Below are positions 6,997 through 13,654 of a DNA stretch of 13,654 bases, piece after piece. A program made the translations under genes and the position numbers. Each line of letters starts with the position of its first letter. Within the stretch, counting starts at the first letter, position 1. Origin of the DNA: Candidatus Thorarchaeota archaeon (GTDB lineage Archaea; Asgardarchaeota; Thorarchaeia; Thorarchaeales; Thorarchaeaceae); the NCBI GenBank assembly GCA_016839345.1, contig JAEOUL010000156.1:1-13654 (forward strand), given 5' to 3'. The notes under the pieces were generated by a model, which saw nothing but the letters and a program-made list of their open reading frames with translations, was not told the DNA's origin and did no database searches.

Positions 6997-8337
6997 ATGT
7001 ACGATTCCGTAACGAAATTCATTGACAACAATGTGGACAATTCTTTAGAAGCTCTCAAGAAGCTGTGCCAAATTCCCTCTGTTGCTGCCAAGAATGAGGG
7101 TATTGAAGAATGTGCAGAGCTCATTGAGAAGATGCTCAAGGATGTTGGTCTAGACACTGAGATGCACCCAACTTCAGGTGCTCCAGTAGTGACTGGCTTT
7201 TTAGACGTAGGTGCGAAAAGAACTCTCCTCTTTTATGACCATTATGATGTACAACCAGCTGAACCCTTCGATCTCTGGGATTCCCTTCCATTTGAGCCCG
7301 AGATTCGTAATGGTAGATTGTATGGTAGGGGTGTTGCTGACAACAAGGGAGATACAACCCTACGAATTTGGACTTTGAAAGCATTCAAAGAAACTGGCAC
7401 CGACTTACCTGTGAATATCAAATTTGTTATTGAGGGTGAAGAGGAAATTGGCAGTATCAACCTAGCTGAGTATACCGAAAAAAATACCGACTTTATCACT
7501 GCAGATGGGGGGATTTGGGAATTTGGAGGAGCAGGAATCGATGGAATACAAGAAGCTTGGCTAGGTCTGAAAGGGATATTCTTCGCTGAACTAGAAGTTG
7601 AGAGATTAGTTCGTAACATGCATTCAGCATCAGCTTGTATACTTCCAGCCGCTGCAAGTAGATTAGTATGGGCTTTGAACTCCATCAAGGATAAGAATAG
7701 CAGAATTCTGATTGAAGGATTCTATGAGGGTATCAAACCGTTTACAGAAGCGGAGCTTGAAGCAATCAAAAAAATCGACCTCCATGAAGATTTACTCAAG
7801 AAAGAATATGGTATTGACGAGTTCCTTAATGGAATCACAGGTGATGAATTGAAGAAGGCATACTACGGTGATCCAACTGCAAACATTTGCGGTTTGACTA
7901 GTGGCTATCAAGAGAAGGGATCAATGACTGTATTGCCAGCAAAGGCATCATGCAAAATTGACTTCAGACTGGTGGACGGAATGCATCCTGATGACATCCA
8001 CAAGAAACTCAGGAAACATCTTGATAATTTGGGATTCACAGATGTGAGGATAATATACTTCGAGGGATACCCAGCAGCAAAGACTCCTATAGATCATCCA
8101 TTTATCGAAATTATAAAAAAAGCAAACCAGCGCGTATTTGGAGAGTTGAGAGTTCATATGACCAACCCTGGTTCCGGGCCTCTCTATCTCTTCAACAAAC
8201 ATGTACCTATGGTGTCTATTGGTTGCGGAGACCACTTATCCAAAGCTCACTCTCCGAATGAGAGTATCGCTGTGGAAAACTATCGAAAATCGATGCACAG
8301 AGTAGTTGCTGTTATGGATGAAATGAGTAAGTGGTAG
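6997..8337 (+). CDS. M20 family metallopeptidase (dipeptidase / carboxypeptidase type)
   Basis: 446 residues from the ATG at 6997, chosen because of the Shine-Dalgarno just upstream. All M20 dizinc residues are visible: H82 and D84 in YDHYDVQP, bridging D115 in GRGVADNKGD, catalytic E148 and ligand E149 in EGEEEIGS, D170 in TADGG, and H418 in KAHSPNES. The lid/dimerisation domain starts near residue 190, with its conserved His in RNMHSAS (H209), and returns to the catalytic domain near residue 360. GSGPLYLF (392-399) is a substrate-binding loop. The layout matches beta-Ala-Xaa/Xaa-His dipeptidase-like members, which cleave dipeptides or remove C-terminal residues in the cytoplasm; no signal peptide is present. 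The substrate is uncertain, and a deacylase role is also found in this family. The gene has its own promoter, is divergent from an MFS gene and convergent with the DUF4139 pair. Confidence 0.92.
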   Translation: MYDSVTKFIDNNVDNSLEALKKLCQIPSVAAKNEGIEECAELIEKMLKDVGLDTEMHPTSGAPVVTGFLDVGAKRTLLFYDHYDVQPAEPFDLWDSLPFEPEIRNGRLYGRGVADNKGDTTLRIWTLKAFKETGTDLPVNIKFVIEGEEEIGSINLAEYTEKNTDFITADGGIWEFGGAGIDGIQEAWLGLKGIFFAELEVERLVRNMHSASACILPAAASRLVWALNSIKDKNSRILIEGFYEGIKPFTEAELEAIKKIDLHEDLLKKEYGIDEFLNGITGDELKKAYYGDPTANICGLTSGYQEKGSMTVLPAKASCKIDFRLVDGMHPDDIHKKLRKHLDNLGFTDVRIIYFEGYPAAKTPIDHPFIEIIKKANQRVFGELRVHMTNPGSGPLYLFNKHVPMVSIGCGDHLSKAHSPNESIAVENYRKSMHRVVAVMDEMSKW

Positions 8338-8354
8338 GAAACAATCCCTACCAC
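8331..8354. terminator. 8-bp hairpin at convergent junction (loop AAACAATC)
   Basis: GTGGTAGG and CCTACCAC form a perfect eight-base stem around an eight-base loop AAACAATC. The 5' arm overlaps the TAG stop of the M20 gene (8335-8337), and the whole structure lies just past the stop of the convergent DUF4139 gene (8364), so it could serve both transcripts. No long T-run follows on the plus strand. The loop is identical to that of the hairpin at 2950-2967. Confidence 0.6.
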
Positions 8355-8363
8355 ATTTGTATA

Positions 8364-9956
8364 CTATGGGAGGGGTGGTCTTATTGACACATCCTTCTCC
8401 CATTCCACCTCATACGAATACTCAATCTTCAACTCAGCCCCAGCTTCAATCTTAGTTTCCCATTCAAGAACACCTAATTCTTCTTTCTTTGTAGACAGCG
8501 AGGGTGGAGCCAATTCAACTTCGATTTTCTCAGAGTTACTATGAGGAATCACATCAACAACCTTGATTGTGATCTCCTGTTTCCCAAAATTCTGCATTTC
8601 GAGAGAATACTTGTATCCTCTCTTCTGCCTCCCTCTTGTAATTCCAGCTTTCTCAATATCCTTTTCCAAGAGTTTCTTCTCTACCTTAATATCGTAAGCA
8701 ACTCTAGTACCGAGTCTGAACTTCTCTCTAGGAGCCTTAAGATTGAGATATGTTTCACCTATGAAATCTCCAGCAGCATAGACTTTCACATTGCCAGGAA
8801 GAAGAACCGCATCTCCGTTTGTGATCTCATCCTGTGCAACAGCTTCTGCCATCGCTGAGGCATTCCAGAAATGTAGTCTTCGAGACTCAAACTCCTCTAG
8901 AGTAAGAGTCACTGGATGTGGGTCGTTGTCTGAGGGAATTGAAACCTCACCTGGTACATTATAGACCGTGATTCCTCCAAGAGTTTCGGTTGGTTCCGCG
9001 TAGTCCTCGATGATGTCAGGCATCGGCTCCTCTTCTGCCTCCAGCATCATCATTTCGTCAATATCTTCATCATACGCTTTTTCTTTCCTCATGTCAGCGG
9101 GAGCTGCCGCAGTTCTTGATGCAACTCCCTTTCCATAAAGCTGTGGAGTGTAAACATCGATATAGAATGGGCTGGGTTCTATTGCTTCAATTGGTTTAGC
9201 GGATGCAGTTGAAACTGTAAGATCAACATCTTCCCAATCCTCAAGTGTCTGGTTGTTGACAACTGCAATTCTTTTGACAGCTGTAATGTCTTCTCCAATA
9301 TCTACATCATAGGTAGGTGTCCAGGATGCCATTCGTAATTGATAGGTTATTTCCAATTTAAGAGAAGTACTCTCTTTAACATCGAGATTGACAAACACCT
9401 CATTGACCGTTTCTGTCCTCCTCTGTCCTTGAATCCGGTTGATATTGTCTTGGAGAGATGCAATCTCTGCATCAATTCTCTCCAACTCATTCTCAAGATT
9501 GCGGACTGTTTTCCTTGCATCACGAATAAGATCACTACCAGTCTTGTCCATCTTAGTAAATTGTTCCATCTGGGATTCTCCCACGGAATACCACTTACCA
9601 AACTCAGAGCTAAACTGATTCATGACGAGGTTCATTCTTTCGCTTCTTGTTGTCTGAAGCTGAATCTTGTCCTCAATCTCAGCTCGTTCCTTTTGGAAAC
9701 CCTTGAGTTTTTCATATAGCTCCTTTACATTACCCTCTGGTTCGAAAGTCCGACTGATCTGCTTGACATCAATTCCACGGAGAACAGCGTTTCCTTCACC
9801 TTTTACTCGAAAGCTGTCTGGTTCAGCATAGCGAGTGATGTTTGACACTTTGACAATTTGTTCACCCTGCGGAAGTTCTGTCTTTCCAGTCCTGATGATT
9901 CGTGCACCATCTCGGAAGACTGTTACGGTTGAGATATGAGTAGTCATCTCTTTCAT
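8364..9956 (-). CDS. DUF4140/DUF4139 (MuiA-like) protein, second tandem copy
   Basis: 530 residues. The N-terminal DUF4140 domain begins with STVTVFRDGARIIRTG (9-24). A coiled-coil region of two helices follows (about 75-115 and 140-180, rich in Glu, Lys, Arg, Leu). The DUF4139 beta domain holds the hallmark ASWTPTYDVDI (210-220) and runs to the C-terminus, ending EYSYEVEWEKDV and then PPLP. A long linker inside this domain (about 275-325) is acidic and Met-rich. There is no signal peptide or membrane helix. Bacterial relatives are named mucoidy inhibitor A, but the biochemical function is unknown. The ATG at 9956 follows AGGAGGT that shares its last-stop base with the upstream paralogue, so the two are translated from one mRNA. 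By eye the two paralogues are roughly 40% identical (not computed). Its stop is 26 bases from that of the convergent M20 gene. Confidence 0.85.
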   Translation of the reverse strand: MKEMTTHISTVTVFRDGARIIRTGKTELPQGEQIVKVSNITRYAEPDSFRVKGEGNAVLRGIDVKQISRTFEPEGNVKELYEKLKGFQKERAEIEDKIQLQTTRSERMNLVMNQFSSEFGKWYSVGESQMEQFTKMDKTGSDLIRDARKTVRNLENELERIDAEIASLQDNINRIQGQRRTETVNEVFVNLDVKESTSLKLEITYQLRMASWTPTYDVDIGEDITAVKRIAVVNNQTLEDWEDVDLTVSTASAKPIEAIEPSPFYIDVYTPQLYGKGVASRTAAAPADMRKEKAYDEDIDEMMMLEAEEEPMPDIIEDYAEPTETLGGITVYNVPGEVSIPSDNDPHPVTLTLEEFESRRLHFWNASAMAEAVAQDEITNGDAVLLPGNVKVYAAGDFIGETYLNLKAPREKFRLGTRVAYDIKVEKKLLEKDIEKAGITRGRQKRGYKYSLEMQNFGKQEITIKVVDVIPHSNSEKIEVELAPPSLSTKKEELGVLEWETKIEAGAELKIEYSYEVEWEKDVSIRPPLP

Positions 9957-9963
9957 TCATTTG

Positions 9964-9970
9964 ACCTCCT
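9964..9970 (-). promoter_or_regulatory. Shine-Dalgarno AGGAGGT overlapping the upstream stop codon
   Basis: On the minus strand AGGAGGT begins with the A of the TGA stop of the first DUF4139 gene (9972-9970) and ends seven bases before the ATG at 9956. This supports that start over the out-of-frame ATG at 9960, and shows tight translational coupling of the two paralogues. Confidence 0.75.
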
Positions 9971-11541
9971 CAAGGTAGTGGGGGAGTGATAATCACATCT
10001 TTCTCCCACTCTACTTCATAGCTATACTCGATGATCTTCTTCTCATTTGGTACCAATTCTCTATGCCACTCAATAATCCCGAGTTCATGGTTCTTCGGTG
10101 CAATCTTATCCCAATCTATCTTCACTTCAATCTGTGTACTAGTACTATGTGGGACTCTATCAAAGACTTCTATCTTGATCTTTCTCTTTGAGAAGCTTTG
10201 AATTTCCAATTTGTAATTATACGAGCGTCGAAGTTTTCCTCGCAAGACTCCTGCTTTCTCCATCTCATGCTCAACGAGCCTCTTTTCAGCTTTCACGTCA
10301 TATGCCACTCTTGTTCCTATTTTGAATTCCTCCCTTGGCGATATCTGGTTGATTGAGGACTCCCCAATATAGTCCCCTTCAGAGAATACTTTCACTTTGC
10401 CTGGGAGTATAACACTATCATTATTCGTGACCTTATCTTGGGCTACAACTTCATACATTTCTTCAGCATACCAATAATGAACAGTTGATGAGTTTAGATC
10501 CTCTTCTATCAATGTCACAGGATGTTGTTCATAATCAGAAGGAATTGTCATCTTCTTTGGTAATTCATAGACAGCAATTCCTGATACTGTTTCCACAGCC
10601 TCAGCAAATTCTTCCACAATCTCTGGTGGAGGTGCAGGAGGTGCTACCCCAGCTACCATTGAAGGTCTTGCAGCTGATTTGTAGTGTTTCACACCTCTGT
10701 CCCTCTTTGTGACTTCTAATGAGGGGTCATATGCAGTAATGAAGAAAGGACTCCCTTCAATAGCTTCAACAGGTTTGGCTGTTGCCGTGGATATAGTTAA
10801 ACTAACATTCGACCAGTCTTCTTCAGTTCGATTTCCAACTAGAGCAAGTCTTCGAAGCTTGGCTTTCTCAGGCAAGAGATCAACATCATATCGTGGAGAC
10901 CAACCAGCTCCTGCAGTTTGATAGGTTACATCAAGCTCAATATCAGAAGCTGTAGCAACCTCCAGTGTTACCTCGACAGAATAGGATGAAACCGTTCTTC
11001 TCTCAGAATTAATCTTTCCAATATTATCTCTCAAAACCTGCATTTTATCATCTAGATCCTGTAATTCTTCGTTCAGTTCTCTTATCGTCTTCTGGATATC
11101 CAAACCAATTTTCACTGCTTTCTTGTCCATTTCAGTGAGGGATTTTATGTCTCCCTCATTCGCTGCAAAGACCATGCCAAAATGATTAGAGAACTCTGCA
11201 ACCATACTATCAACCTGTCCAAGTCGACCTTGTTGGTATTCGATTTCATCACTGATCTCAGTTCGCTTCTTCTCCAAGACCTTTAGTTCATCATAAAATG
11301 GTTTGATGTCTGATGATGGTTCGTAGACATCAGTCACACTTTGAACATCAATACTAGAAAGTTTGGCTGGTCCTTTTCCTTTGACTCGGAAACTATCACT
11401 CTGAGCATAATTCGTGATGTTTGTTACTAAGATCTTATGTGGTCCGGGCTCCAGTTTCACTTTGCCTGTTCTTGTGACTCGAGCCGCATCACGGAAAACA
11501 GTCACTTCTGAAATAGTAGTTTGAAGACTTGTCAAATCCAT
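9970..11541 (-). CDS. DUF4140/DUF4139 (MuiA-like) protein, first tandem copy
   Basis: 523 residues from the ATG at 11541. The open frame extends 19 codons further to a TTG at 11598, but the ATG is preferred because alignment with the paralogue begins there and a GGGAG lies just before it. The DUF4140 domain opens with SEVTVFRDAARVTRTG (11-26). Two predicted coiled-coil helices follow (about 80-115 and 140-182). The DUF4139 beta domain includes AGWSPRYDVDL (212-222) and ends EYSYEVEWEKDV then PPLP, almost identical to the paralogue. The linker in the middle (about 275-315) is basic then Ala/Pro-rich, unlike the acidic linker of the second copy. No signal peptide or membrane segment is seen. 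It is placed between the histidine kinase (60 bases upstream with this start) and its own paralogue (13 bases downstream), so all three genes are probably one operon. The function of the family is not established. Confidence 0.85.
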   Translation of the reverse strand: MDLTSLQTTISEVTVFRDAARVTRTGKVKLEPGPHKILVTNITNYAQSDSFRVKGKGPAKLSSIDVQSVTDVYEPSSDIKPFYDELKVLEKKRTEISDEIEYQQGRLGQVDSMVAEFSNHFGMVFAANEGDIKSLTEMDKKAVKIGLDIQKTIRELNEELQDLDDKMQVLRDNIGKINSERRTVSSYSVEVTLEVATASDIELDVTYQTAGAGWSPRYDVDLLPEKAKLRRLALVGNRTEEDWSNVSLTISTATAKPVEAIEGSPFFITAYDPSLEVTKRDRGVKHYKSAARPSMVAGVAPPAPPPEIVEEFAEAVETVSGIAVYELPKKMTIPSDYEQHPVTLIEEDLNSSTVHYWYAEEMYEVVAQDKVTNNDSVILPGKVKVFSEGDYIGESSINQISPREEFKIGTRVAYDVKAEKRLVEHEMEKAGVLRGKLRRSYNYKLEIQSFSKRKIKIEVFDRVPHSTSTQIEVKIDWDKIAPKNHELGIIEWHRELVPNEKKIIEYSYEVEWEKDVIITPPLP

Positions 11542-11601
11542 TCTCCCTTCTGGGGAGAGTGCATCAGTCCATTTATCCTTTCGTGGAATGGGTTTCAATT
11601 T

Positions 11602-12879
11602 TTATGGACCATTATGCATGGGGAGTCTAATGAGAAAACAACATCCTGGATTCTTGTTTTCCACTAGTTCAATAGAACCATTTACAGACTCGATGATTGA
11701 TTTTGTAAGATAGAGCCCTAATCCCTTTCCTTGTTCTCCAGCGGTTGCTCCTCTCTCAAATAAATCGTTCTTGAGTTCAGGATCAATTCCAGGACCATCG
11801 TCGCTAAATAAAATCTCGAGAGAATTTCCAGACGCAGAGAGCATTATTTCCACGTTAGGGAGATTTCCAGCGTGTTGTGCAGAATTACGTAATAGGTTTT
11901 CAAAAGCAAGGGCAATAATTCTTCCATATTTGGGTAGATGGTGCCGCACCTCATCAGTCGCATCAACTGAAACTAGCATGCCCTTGAATGCAATCTCTGC
12001 ACGTTGACTGATTTTATCAAGTATGGTCAGAATGTCTGTATCAAGCTCTGCCTCGGTCATTGAAAACATCTGTAGCAAGCTTCTCATTCTCTCAGCAGCG
12101 GCTAGAGTTGACTCGAGGTATGCCTTCTGTTTGTATTCTCCCGCAGACATCTGTGACAATTCAATTCCACCAAGAATCATCTGGATGTCATTACCAAGGT
12201 CATGTCTGAGAATCTTCGTATACATCTCTAGTTCTTTCCGTTGTACATCAAGACTTCGATTACTCTGTATCAAACTCTTTGAGTAGTATTGTTGGGTCCA
12301 AGATGTAATTAGTAGAAAGATACAGACAATGGAGGCAACACCTATTGCTTCCAATCCATCCCCAATATTAATTCCAGGGTGCTGGATTATTACGATGAAA
12401 AGTCCTAGATTCATGGTTGTAACAAGAAAGGTCATCTTACGTGTGCTAAGTAATTGACTCCCTAATAGCGCAGCTAAAACAGGCCAAGAAAGAATCTGAA
12501 AAACCAAAGATGCTCTGTTCCAAGTAGGTGTAAAAATTAGTATTAGGAATGGGAGTGTTGCAGCAGTCAAGATTGTAGCAGCTGATGACATACGTATGTG
12601 CTCTGTTCCGCTAAGCAAGTATACTCCTGCCAAAAAAATTGTTAGAAGACCATAGATTGGAAAACCTGGAATTGGACTACTTAGGACCTGCAAAACTGGA
12701 AAGACACAAACTGCTGTAATTAGCGTTGTTCTGAGAAACCGAGCTTTTCGTTTTGTTCCTTCATTCTCAATTGATGCAGAGGGCTGTGTTAAAATCCATG
12801 GGAGATCTAGTATTCTCTCAAAAATAACTAGTACCCTTGATTGAACATCCTGCGCATCCCTCAATGTGCAAAGCTCCAA
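11602..12879 (-). CDS. Membrane sensor histidine kinase
   Basis: 425 residues from a TTG at 12879. After a charged N-terminus come about six membrane helices (roughly residues 50-194) with almost no extracellular domain, so sensing probably occurs in the membrane. A short helix leads to the phospho-acceptor box KILRHDLGNDIQM (H226), the RHDLxND form frequent in archaeal kinases. The ATPase domain has the N box ENLLRNSAQHAG (327-338), G1 DDGPGI (360-365) and G2 GKGLGLYLTKS (384-394). All catalytic motifs are intact, so the kinase should be active. No response regulator is found in the window; the partner may be elsewhere. The start is uncertain: an in-frame TAA lies at 12927-12925, no ATG occurs before residue 97, and TTG at 12864 is also possible. 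It leads the DUF4139 pair, suggesting that signalling and these proteins are linked. Confidence 0.88.
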   Translation of the reverse strand: MELCTLRDAQDVQSRVLVIFERILDLPWILTQPSASIENEGTKRKARFLRTTLITAVCVFPVLQVLSSPIPGFPIYGLLTIFLAGVYLLSGTEHIRMSSAATILTAATLPFLILIFTPTWNRASLVFQILSWPVLAALLGSQLLSTRKMTFLVTTMNLGLFIVIIQHPGINIGDGLEAIGVASIVCIFLLITSWTQQYYSKSLIQSNRSLDVQRKELEMYTKILRHDLGNDIQMILGGIELSQMSAGEYKQKAYLESTLAAAERMRSLLQMFSMTEAELDTDILTILDKISQRAEIAFKGMLVSVDATDEVRHHLPKYGRIIALAFENLLRNSAQHAGNLPNVEIMLSASGNSLEILFSDDGPGIDPELKNDLFERGATAGEQGKGLGLYLTKSIIESVNGSIELVENKNPGCCFLIRLPMHNGP

Positions 12880-13008
12880 TCCACGTGCGAATATTCCCTT
12901 TCGACTTCTTCCAAGTTTTTGAGGTTAATGGCGTTGTTAAACCACAATTAGAAGATTGCGGCGGTAGGGCATATCCGTTTGCTGACACAATAATCTTGGA
13001 GCAAACCC

Positions 13009-13016
13009 ATATATAG
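13009..13016 (-). promoter_or_regulatory. TATA-like box for the histidine kinase operon
   Basis: Minus-strand CTATATAT lies in the 221-base gap between the kinase and the small plus-strand gene. A start site about 25 bases downstream (near 12985) would give a leader of roughly 100 bases before the TTG at 12879, which is long for an archaeal mRNA, so the true translation start or promoter could differ. Confidence 0.4.
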
Positions 13017-13040
13017 ATATGTTCGACTATCAACAATTAG

Positions 13041-13065
13041 TTTATATTATAGTATACTCATAATA
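13041..13065 (+). promoter_or_regulatory. TATA-like box and AT-rich dyad before the small coiled-coil gene
   Basis: TTTATATTAT (13041-13050) is a good TATA-like box 50-60 bases before the ATG at 13101. It overlaps a dyad: TATTAT, the self-complementary AGTATACT (13051-13058), one extra C, then ATAATA. A regulator bound here would cover the promoter. The dyad is AT-only apart from the GTATAC core and the C, so chance is possible. Confidence 0.4.
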
Positions 13066-13100
13066 TTAGACGGAGACTTCACTAGTAGGAGTATAATCAG

Positions 13101-13457
13101 ATGAGTCGCCATAGCATTATGACCAAGAGTAAAGATGTGTCTTGGGGAAAGGCTGGGAGACCGATGAATGATTCTAACTCACTTGCCTTCATGGAAATTC
13201 GATTGAGGTCTCTAGGCAAAGCTCTACTTGAATTAAAGAACAAGAGGCACAATCTTGAACAGGAGCTCCGTCAGGGTCACGTTCCCGAATCTGAGTATGC
13301 TTCTTCATTGTTGAAGCTCATTGTCGAATCCAACACTCTCACGAAGGAACAGAAAGACATTGCAGAACAGATAAAGAATCTCAAGAATAAGAGCCTCATT
13401 CAGCAAAAATGCCCAATTAAGAGAAGTTCCTCCCTTTATACCAAATCAAATCAATAA
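13101..13457 (+). CDS. Small coiled-coil protein of unknown function
   Basis: 118 residues, not recognised. The ATG at 13101 has TAGGAG upstream with a nine-base spacer. The N-terminal 25 residues are polar. Residues about 27-95 form a heptad-like charged helical region (MEIRLRSLGKALLELKNKRH and LTKEQKDIAEQIKNLKNK), with a likely turn at GHVPESEYASS in between, suggesting a two-helix coiled coil. The C-terminal tail is basic and Ser/Lys-rich with no structure apparent. There is no signal peptide, membrane segment, Cys-pair motif or recognisable enzyme motif. It is divergent from the kinase operon and shares its intergenic region, so it might be co-regulated. The +1 frame stays open past this stop to 13575, so a frameshift near the C-terminus could have cut off a longer tail. 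Function not assigned. Confidence 0.6.
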   Translation: MSRHSIMTKSKDVSWGKAGRPMNDSNSLAFMEIRLRSLGKALLELKNKRHNLEQELRQGHVPESEYASSLLKLIVESNTLTKEQKDIAEQIKNLKNKSLIQQKCPIKRSSSLYTKSNQ

Positions 13458-13585
13458 TCTTGTTAAACCAAAGTCTCATTCTCGAAATGCTTTCAGCTGG
13501 ATGCAGAGAATTGATGGAGGACAATACCTCTCAAATAATCGACGATTTAAGTTGAAGGATTTATTTCAATTAGACTAGAAAATAG

Positions 13586-13613
13586 TGAGGGGGCTCGAAA
13601 TGAGATCCCCTCA
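13586..13613. terminator. GC-rich hairpin between convergent genes at the right edge
   Basis: TGAGGGGG pairs with TCCCCTCA (eight pairs, one G-T), then a single bulged A and CTC/GAG closing a GAAAT loop. It is one of the strongest hairpins in the window. It lies downstream of the small coiled-coil gene and, on the minus strand, just after a possible gene end at 13625; on that strand it is followed by CTATTTTC. A terminator for either or both directions is likely. Confidence 0.5.
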
Positions 13614-13624
13614 AAGTATGTGGA

Positions 13625-13654
13625 TTACTCGATTAATTCAAAATCTTCTTTTGA
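13625..13654 (-). CDS. Possible C-terminal tail of a gene entering from the right edge
   Basis: From the right edge the minus strand reads nine sense codons (SKEDFELIE) and a TAA at 13627-13625. The acidic composition and the strong hairpin 12 bases beyond the stop are what a gene end would look like. The other two minus-strand frames hit stops within seven codons. Nine codons are too few to identify anything, so this is only a pointer for joining to the neighbouring sequence. Confidence 0.25.
   Translation of the reverse strand, partial: SKEDFELIE

Noticed and set aside
7242..7688. 148-codon minus-strand open frame
   Set aside because: It is antisense to the M20 peptidase, whose metal ligands span this interval; no recognisable motif is encoded.
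9339..9719. 126-codon plus-strand open frame
   Set aside because: It is antisense to the coiled-coil part of the second DUF4139 gene; the sequence is Leu/Ser/Cys-rich as expected from reversed Glu/Lys helices.
11542..11598. TTG start giving the first DUF4139 protein 19 extra residues and only a three-base gap to the kinase
   Set aside because: The extra residues have no counterpart in the tandem paralogue and the TTG has no Shine-Dalgarno; the ATG at 11541 aligns with the paralogue's start. It remains possible.
12818..13036. 72-codon minus-strand open frame overlapping the kinase N-terminus
   Set aside because: It covers the proposed promoter region, has no plausible ribosome-binding site and does not continue any recognisable domain; treated as chance.

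Overview
The window looks like archaeal chromosomal DNA with moderate to low GC. The evidence is indirect. The sensor kinase has the RHDLGND-type phospho-acceptor box common in archaea. AT-rich TATA-like boxes lie shortly upstream of several genes. Strong Shine-Dalgarno sequences (AAGGAGGTG, AGGAGGT, GGTGGT) sit in front of others. An Asgard-type or other uncultured euryarchaeal-like lineage is possible, but no marker gene here settles it. No rRNA, tRNA, CRISPR array, insertion sequence or integrase was seen.

Layout. Positions 1-681 (minus) hold the N-terminal half of an acyltransferase-3 membrane protein that runs off the left edge. Positions 811-2903 (plus) hold an MFS transporter followed by an N-terminal-nucleophile hydrolase of the C45 acyltransferase type. 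Positions 2961-6844 (minus) hold, in transcription order, a second MFS transporter, a class I GAPDH with its own promoter and a hairpin after its stop, a short relic resembling the C-terminal end of citrate synthase, and a metal-dependent amidohydrolase. Positions 6997-8337 (plus) hold a complete M20 metallopeptidase. Positions 8364-12879 (minus) form a tight three-gene cluster: a membrane histidine kinase, then two tandem paralogues of the DUF4140/DUF4139 (MuiA-like) family. Positions 13101-13457 (plus) encode a small coiled-coil protein of unknown function. The last ten codons at the right edge may be the tail of another minus-strand gene.

The left two-thirds reads as a catabolic and transport neighbourhood: three hydrolases acting on amide or related bonds (C45-type, amidohydrolase, M20 peptidase), two exporters or importers of the major facilitator superfamily, and a glycolytic or gluconeogenic enzyme. 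That these genes work together is inference from proximity; only the MFS-C45 pair looks like an operon. The right third is more unusual. A membrane kinase with no response regulator beside it is apparently co-transcribed with two diverged copies of a poorly understood coiled-coil/beta protein. This is the best candidate for an undescribed system here.

Small-scale structure includes hairpins in or beside several gene-end regions. Two of these, at two different convergent junctions, share the same eight-base loop AAACAATC. There are also dyads beside two divergent promoters.
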